64,000 nt of DNA from Bacteroidales bacterium (GTDB lineage: Bacteria; Bacteroidota; Bacteroidia; Bacteroidales; UBA932). Position 1 is the first letter of the stretch; every line of letters begins with the position of its first letter. This document shows positions 57,852 through 64,000 of the stretch, piece after piece. Under the pieces are notes generated by a model. It was given only the letters and a program-made list of their open reading frames with translations, was not told where the DNA came from and made no database searches. The stretch spans positions 17,960 through 81,959 of the forward strand of contig JALCSU010000007.1 in assembly GCA_022653735.1 (NCBI GenBank), read 5' to 3'. The position numbers and the translations under genes are program-made.

Positions 57852-59117
57852 CTATTTGGCTTTATTCCAGATGTAGACCTTGTCACCGCGGCGAAGCTTG
57901 CGTTCGCCTTTCCAGTCGTCAGGGAAAATGATCGGAATGGAGCAGAAACTGCCTTTCGTGGCCTCCGGAACAGGTTTTAGGTCTACTCTGATTTCTGAAG
58001 CCGTGCCTTCGAATAAGCCAGTGGTAGAGCCTGTCACTAGAATGTCATCATTCATGTGCAGTGGGGCGGATTCAATCAATATTTCAGCAACCCCGATTTT
58101 ATCGAACCAATTCGTGATTTTTCCGCAGTAAATCTTCGTGCGGGTAGACTGGCTGCCATAAACCTTGCTCCATTCACCCAGCCTGGCACCCTGATAATAG
58201 CCATCCCAGAAACCCCTGTTGAACACCTCGGCAAGCCTGGACTTCAGCGATGCCGCATATTCAGGAGTGTATGTCCCATCGCACACGGCATCCGCCGCCT
58301 TTCTGTAGCACTCCGCCGTGCGTTTCACATATTCAGCGCTCCTTGCCCTGCCCTCTATCTTGAAAACGCGAACCCCGGCATCAATGATTTTATCCATGAA
58401 TTCAATGGTGCAGAGGTCTTTAGGCGACATGATATATTTATTGTCAATATTCAGCTTCGTCCCTGTCTCCAGGTCGGTCACCTCGTAGCCGCGGCGGCAC
58501 AGCTGATAGCATGCCCCTCGGTTGGCTGAAGCCCCGTAAGTTTGCAGGCTCAGGTAGCATTTGCCGGAAACGGCCATGCATAGCGCCCCGTGAGCAAACA
58601 TTTCAATACGCACAAGCTTCCCGGAAGGCCCGGTGATATGCTCCCTTTCTATGGCTTCATGAATATGTTTCACCTGATGCAGGTTTAATTCCCTGGCCAG
58701 TACCACCACGTCTGCGAACTGGGAATAAAACCTAAGCGCTTCGACGTTGGAGACATTCAGTTGAGTGCTGATGTGCACCTCCAGACCAATCTGCCTGCAA
58801 TAAGAGATGCACGCCATGTCAGAAGCTATAATCGCATCCACGCAGGCCGCCTTCGCAGCATCCAAGGCCTTTCGCATCGGCTCCAAGTCTTCTTCGTAAA
58901 GCACAATATTCAAAGTCATGTAGGACTTTACGCCTGCTTCCCTGCACAGGCGGACGATTTCCGGTAAATCAGTCGGCTGGAAATTATTCGCCGAATGCGA
59001 GCGCATATTCAGGTTCCCTATTCCGAAATATATCGAATTCGCTCCGCCCTGAATCGCTGCCCGAAGGCACTCGAAGTTGCCAGCAGGGGCCATTATCTCC
59101 AAATCTTTCTTTTGCAT
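57852..59117 (-). CDS. U32-family peptidase-like protein (RlhA/TrhP-like)
   Basis: EIMAPAGNFECLRAAIQGGANSIYFG; KCYLSLQTYGASANRGACYQLCRR. Confidence 0.93.
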   Translation of the reverse strand: MQKKDLEIMAPAGNFECLRAAIQGGANSIYFGIGNLNMRSHSANNFQPTDLPEIVRLCREAGVKSYMTLNIVLYEEDLEPMRKALDAAKAACVDAIIASDMACISYCRQIGLEVHISTQLNVSNVEALRFYSQFADVVVLARELNLHQVKHIHEAIEREHITGPSGKLVRIEMFAHGALCMAVSGKCYLSLQTYGASANRGACYQLCRRGYEVTDLETGTKLNIDNKYIMSPKDLCTIEFMDKIIDAGVRVFKIEGRARSAEYVKRTAECYRKAADAVCDGTYTPEYAASLKSRLAEVFNRGFWDGYYQGARLGEWSKVYGSQSTRTKIYCGKITNWFDKIGVAEILIESAPLHMNDDILVTGSTTGLFEGTASEIRVDLKPVPEATKGSFCSIPIIFPDDWKGERKLRRGDKVYIWNKAK

Positions 59118-59262
59118 GACGCAAATTTACACAATCTTCAGGATTGTTTCATGTCAGATCACTCCTGTCTTCTCTTCTGATCCAAAATTTCCTCGGCATG
59201 AATATCCATTTCTTACGCACATTATAGGCAAATAATGCATATCTTCGTATGACGAGAAATTA

Positions 59263-60957
59263 ATGATCAATTCCATGAATGCAATCCGAACTTTTATCCT
59301 CTTTTGTGTATTCTTGTTATTCCCATCATCCTTGGCGTTTGCGACTGAGCCAATGAAGTTGATCCACGATGGGAAGGGATATCATCTTGAACAAGATGGC
59401 AAGAAAATCCTTATGCTTGCCGGTGAGCTTCACAATTCCACATCCTCTACATATGAGTCGCTTGACAAGGCGGTGACGACCGTGAAAGCCATGGGATTGA
59501 ACTCTGTCGTGGCTACCGCCGAGTGGGACCTGATAGAGCCGGAAGAAGGAAAATTCGACTTTTCTTCCATCGATAATATAATCCGAATTGCTGACAAGCA
59601 TGGCATCCATGTTGTCTTGGCATGGTTTGCGACTTGGAAGAACGGGGAATCGGGCTATGCCCCACTGTGGGTGAAGTCAGACACAAAGAAATATTTCCGT
59701 TGCAGGGATTCTAAGGGTGAAAACATGAATGTGATCAGCCCTTATTGCAAGGCGGCGATGGAAGCCGATTCCAGGGCTTTCTCTAAGATTATGGAATATA
59801 TCCGTGATCATGATGCCAACAGGTGGATTTCCGTGATCCAAGTAGAGAACGAATGTGGGGTGATGAGTGATATGGACCATAGCAAGGCAGGAATCGCTGC
59901 TTTTAAGGCTGAAGTGCCAAATAGCCTTACTGAATACCTCAAGGCCAACTATGGCTCTTTGCTGCCAAGGCTCAGGCAGAGATGGATAGAGAATGGGTGC
60001 AAGATGGGAGGAACGTGGATTCAGGTGTTCGGAGACAATGATGACGCCAGGCAGTTTTGCCTGGCTGTGGCTTTCTCGGAATATCTTGACAATGTGGCGG
60101 CTGCTGGGAAGAAGAGTTACGACCTGCCAATGTATGCGAATGCCTGGCTGGTGAATGATGACCAGAAACCGGGGAACTGGCCTGCCGGAGGGCCTGTGCC
60201 AAAAGTGCTGGACATCTATAAAGCCATGGCGAAGCATCTTGACTGGATCTCTCCGGATCTTTATGATTCTGATTTCAAGGGCATCAACGGAATCTATAGT
60301 CGCTAGGACAACCCACTTTTCATACCTGAGACGCAGAGGGTCGCAGGGCCAGCTTATTATGCTTTCGGCGAGAGGAATGCAATGTGCTATTCCCCTTTCG
60401 CAATAGAAGATGTGTATGATGATCCTTATTTCTTAGGGGAATATAAGGTCTTGGGCGAGATATTGCCGTTAGTCGCTGAATATCAGGGAACGGGCAGAAT
60501 GCATGGGTTTCTTCGCCAGAGCGAGAAAGATTCTGTGGAGACATTTGAGCTTGGCGGCTATGAATTCAAGGTATGGTACATTAAGGGAGAACGGTTTAGC
60601 CACGGCTTGGCTATTCAGACTGGTAATGACGAGTTCCTGTTCGCCGGAGTAGGGGCGTACATCACTTTTGCGTCGACAGATGCGCGAAGAAAGGCATACA
60701 TGTGGAAGACAGAGGAACTAGAGAAAGACGGAGATGGCTGGAAGACAAAGGTCTACATGAACGGAGACCAGACGAACAATGGCCAGCAACTTTATCTAAG
60801 GGGCAGGATGCCTAATGAAGAATATACTGAATATGGCTTCGAAATCCCAGCCCCTTGGACAGACGTTTCTCACCAGCGCAGATTCTGGCCGGAATGGCAG
60901 AAACGTTTCAAATATTCCGGGATATATAAGGTGAACATGTACACGTTCGAGAAATGA
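59263..60957 (+). pseudogene. GH35/DUF5597-like secreted beta-galactosidase-type protein interrupted by one in-frame TAG (60304-60306)
   Basis: ORFs 59263-60306 and 60382-60957 share a frame; translation runs KGINGIYSR*DNPLFIPETQRVAGPAYYAFGERNAMCYSPF. Confidence 0.82.
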
Positions 60958-61061
60958 GCATTTGATACTCAAAAGACTCAATAATATAAAATTTTCTTCG
61001 AAAACGGGATGTTCGGGTATAATATTTTCAGTAAGGGGGAGAGCACCAATAATTTCTGAAT

Positions 61062-63464
61062 ATGCACGTTGATATAAGCCTAGAATATTTCACTAATGAC
61101 GGGGAAACCGTCGCCATCGATTTCGGAAATGGCACCGAGAATATGATTAATGTCATAAACGGAGTCTGGGCATCTGTCAAAGACATAGATGTCGCCCAAA
61201 AGCTCTCATATTCATTCTCTGTCTTGAAAGATGGAGATGTGATCAGAAAAGAGTGGAAATCGCATGATATCCGCATCCCTTTTGATAAAATAAAGAATCA
61301 AGACGATTTCAGCCTTCAGATTCGCGACCGCTGGGTGGATGCTCCTGATGATCTGCCGCTGTGGTCGAAGGCATTCACTAATGTCATATTCCAGAATAAG
61401 CCGGTTGAAACAAATGTGACCGGCAATGTCTCTTTTACGCTTTCCTATCCTGACGTACGTTCAGGTGAGGTGCTTGCTATGACAGGAAGCGGCCCTCTCT
61501 TTGATAATTGGAAGAAATTCATCCCCCTTGGTTACGAGAACCCACCGTTCAGAACTATATTCTTGAATGTAGCGGAGCCTTTCGAGTTCAAGTTCGTGAT
61601 CTTGGATGCAAAGACAGAGGAACCAAAGCTGTGGGAATCGGGGCCGAACCATTTTCTTGCGGAAGTGCCGGCAAAAGACAGCTTCCTCGCTATCCTTAAC
61701 TTATTGCCTGATTTCGAGAGAAAGCCATGGAGAGGGGCTGGCACTGTAATCCCTATTTTCTCGCTACGGTCCGAAAGGAGCTTCGGCGTGGGAGAGTTCG
61801 AGGATCTGAAAAAGCTCGCCGATTGGGCGGCTGATTCCGGCCAGAATATAATCCAAGTGCTGCCAATAAATGACACTACGACGACCTGGACTTGGACAGA
61901 TTCTTATCCTTACAGCGCAATCTCAAGTTTCGCCCTGCACCCTATTTACCTGTCTCTGACTGGCGCAGGGCTGAAGCCTGATCAGGAATATAGAAAATCC
62001 CAGGCCGAGCTTAATTCTTTGCAATATCTTGATTACGAAAGAGTCCTTAAGGAAAAGGAAAACCTGGCTAGGAGGCTGTATCAGAGGGACGGAAATAAAA
62101 CGCTCTCTGGTGCAGATTTCAAGAACTTCATGCAGAGAAATGCCTATTGGCTGAAGCCATATGCCGCTTTCTGCATGCTCAGGGATCATTTCGGGACTGC
62201 GGATTTCGGCAAATGGAAGGAATATTCCGAATATGACGAGGCTATGGTGAATGAATATTGCCACGAGCACGCCGACGATGAAGGATTCTATTGCTGGATG
62301 CAGTATCATCTGGACAGGCAATTGAAAGAGGCCATCGAATATGCTCATTCTAAAGGCATAGCCATCAAAGGAGATATTCCGATCGGCGTTTCAAGGACAA
62401 GCGTCGAGACTTGGCGTTTCCCAAAGCTATTTAATCTTGACTCCCAAGCAGGAGCTCCACCTGATGCTTTCTCCGTAGATGGTCAGAATTGGGGATTCCC
62501 TACATACAATTGGGATGAGATGGCCAAGGATGGTTATGGGTGGTGGAAAGAGCGCCTGAGGAAAATGAGCGAATATTTCGATGCCTTCAGAATCGATCAT
62601 ATTCTTGGATTCTTCCGAATCTGGGAAATCCCTGCCGATAAGAAATCTGGGCTTGACGGGCACTTCAATCCAGCCCTGCCATATTCTGGAGGCGAATTAC
62701 GCAACATGGGCTTTGACCCGAACTCATCGCTGTTCGTTCCTGATCCTCATCACGATGGCTGGTATCATCCGCGGATTTCGGCTAAGAGCACGGAGGATTA
62801 CAGGTCATTGAATGATTCTTTCAAAGAAAGGTTCAACTCCCTCTACAATGATTTCTTCTATCACAGAAATGATTCGCTATGGAAAGAAACTGCGACTAAG
62901 AGGCTTTCCGCCTTACTCGGGGCCACTTCGATGATGGCCTGCGGAGAAGACCTGGGAATGATTCCGGACTGCGTTCCCCAAACCATGAAAGAGTTCAAGA
63001 TACTCTCTCTCGAGGTTCAGAGAATGCCTAAAAAGTTAGGCGAAGTTTTCGGCGACCCTGCAGAATATCCCTACATGTCAGTCTGCACGACGAGTTCCCA
63101 CGACACATCCACGCTCAGGGCTTGGTGGGAAGAAGATAGAACGCTCACTGACCGGTATTATCACGAGATACTGCACTGCAATGGCGTCACTCCGTATTTC
63201 TGCGAGCCATGGGTTTGCGAGAGGATCATAGAGCAGCACCTGTTGTCGCCATCAATGCTTTGCATTCTGCCATTGCAGGATTGGGCTTCGATAGATGCCG
63301 CAGTTCGTTACCAAGGCAACCCGAAGGACGAGCGTATAAACGTTCCTGCTGAGGTGCCTCATTATTGGCGCTGGAGAATGCCCATTACGCTAGAAAACCT
63401 GCTTTCGAGAACTGAATTCGGAAGCAGGTTATGCAGGATGATAAAGAATTCGGGCAGGGGTTGA
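61062..63464 (+). CDS. malQ: 4-alpha-glucanotransferase
   Basis: 800 aa; WRGAGTVIPIFSLRSERSFGVGEFEDLKKLADWA, FDAFRIDHILGFFRIWEIP, CGEDLGMIP; CBM20-like N-terminal region. Confidence 0.95.
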   Translation: MHVDISLEYFTNDGETVAIDFGNGTENMINVINGVWASVKDIDVAQKLSYSFSVLKDGDVIRKEWKSHDIRIPFDKIKNQDDFSLQIRDRWVDAPDDLPLWSKAFTNVIFQNKPVETNVTGNVSFTLSYPDVRSGEVLAMTGSGPLFDNWKKFIPLGYENPPFRTIFLNVAEPFEFKFVILDAKTEEPKLWESGPNHFLAEVPAKDSFLAILNLLPDFERKPWRGAGTVIPIFSLRSERSFGVGEFEDLKKLADWAADSGQNIIQVLPINDTTTTWTWTDSYPYSAISSFALHPIYLSLTGAGLKPDQEYRKSQAELNSLQYLDYERVLKEKENLARRLYQRDGNKTLSGADFKNFMQRNAYWLKPYAAFCMLRDHFGTADFGKWKEYSEYDEAMVNEYCHEHADDEGFYCWMQYHLDRQLKEAIEYAHSKGIAIKGDIPIGVSRTSVETWRFPKLFNLDSQAGAPPDAFSVDGQNWGFPTYNWDEMAKDGYGWWKERLRKMSEYFDAFRIDHILGFFRIWEIPADKKSGLDGHFNPALPYSGGELRNMGFDPNSSLFVPDPHHDGWYHPRISAKSTEDYRSLNDSFKERFNSLYNDFFYHRNDSLWKETATKRLSALLGATSMMACGEDLGMIPDCVPQTMKEFKILSLEVQRMPKKLGEVFGDPAEYPYMSVCTTSSHDTSTLRAWWEEDRTLTDRYYHEILHCNGVTPYFCEPWVCERIIEQHLLSPSMLCILPLQDWASIDAAVRYQGNPKDERINVPAEVPHYWRWRMPITLENLLSRTEFGSRLCRMIKNSGRG

Positions 63465-64000
63465 TCAATCTCCCATCAGCACCTTTGATTTTATCCGGTC
63501 GAAACTCAGAGCTTTGTCCGGATTATATTTTGCCAGGCTTTCCCATTCGTCATCACCGTACACTCCGGCCTGCGTCCAGTCGAACTGCTTGAAGCCGATG
63601 CGCTTGAGTGCCTTCTTGTTCTGCATGCGGAAATCGCCGGACGATATATTCACGAATGCAGGGTCTTCAATTATTGAATGCAGGTCTTTCCCCGTGGTTT
63701 TCCGCCATTCTCCAATGCTCTGTCCGTTGAAGCTCGCTTCGCCGCCGAAATGCCAATAGAGATTCTTGTCAGCGACGAAATGCACCTTGTCCCAATTCTT
63801 CCCCCACATATTCCCATCAGTGTAGCAGACGATATTTGAAGTGAAAGTGAACGAATTGTGATCTTCCACCCGTGTCGCCTCAAGTTGCGCGATGCTTTGG
63901 TTTAGGAATATGTTGTTTCGGATTACGTTGTTCTCGCCGTAATGCTGATGGAAGCCGCCACTCTTGCAGCCAAAGACCAGATTGTTTTCCATCAATATTC
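63465..64000 (-). CDS. Right-handed parallel beta-helix protein (C-terminal part; 5' end outside window)
   Basis: NNLVFGCKSGGFHQHYGENNVIRNNIFLNQSIAQLEATR; DPAFVNISSGDFRMQ typical of parallel beta-helix / pectate-lyase-like proteins. Confidence 0.75.
   Translation of the reverse strand, partial: ILMENNLVFGCKSGGFHQHYGENNVIRNNIFLNQSIAQLEATRVEDHNSFTFTSNIVCYTDGNMWGKNWDKVHFVADKNLYWHFGGEASFNGQSIGEWRKTTGKDLHSIIEDPAFVNISSGDFRMQNKKALKRIGFKQFDWTQAGVYGDDEWESLAKYNPDKALSFDRIKSKVLMGD

Noticed and set aside
57676-57876. 66-aa plus ORF with repeated YLAF/YLAL segments
   Set aside because: Best explained by the imperfect tandem DNA repeat overlapping the U32 3' end
59263-60957. TAG recoding (alternative genetic code) as explanation for the split gene
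   Set aside because: Other intact genes here end in TAG (e.g. 44642, 51205), so TAG is a normal stop
1-64000. GAATAT enrichment as a Glu-Tyr codon-pair artefact
   Set aside because: The motif also appears in the other phases, in reverse orientation and between genes, so GAA-TAT usage alone cannot explain it

Overview
Bacteroidota-type chromosomal window, probably Bacteroidales: TAnnTTTG promoters, no obvious Shine-Dalgarno sequences, TonB/SusC-style outer-membrane proteins. It holds about 46 supported protein genes and one tRNA-Val. Main blocks: prfB (partial) and class I fumarase; a FAD-dependent oxidoreductase; a DMT transporter; a short UvrA paralog; three histidine-acid-phosphatase paralogs around a YccF protein; a histidine-utilisation operon (ftcD-hutU-hutH-hutI); a GH18-ThuA fusion and a GHL10-like lipoprotein; a TonB-dependent receptor; a PspC-PadR-PspC cluster; ppdK; PhoH; a solo PurL-C-terminal-like protein; folC; an alpha-2-macroglobulin; lgt and a HAD hydrolase; a TetR-TolC-MFP-RND-PII-like efflux operon; a trxA-to-trmB housekeeping run; a U32 peptidase; a GH35/DUF5597-like gene broken by one in-frame TAG; malQ; and a partial beta-helix protein. 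No phage, CRISPR array, transposase or conventional defence island was found. The strongest unexplained signal is at DNA level. The hexamer GAATAT/ATATTC, often as ATGAATAT, is several-fold over-represented in all codon phases, on both strands and between genes. It is enriched at start codons and absent or rare in the fumarase and ppdK genes. Also notable: a dispersed palindromic repeat (GTCATCCTGAACTTGATTCAGGATCT) translated in-frame inside trmB, and a decayed TonB fragment downstream of the tRNA. All counts were made by eye and no database search was run.
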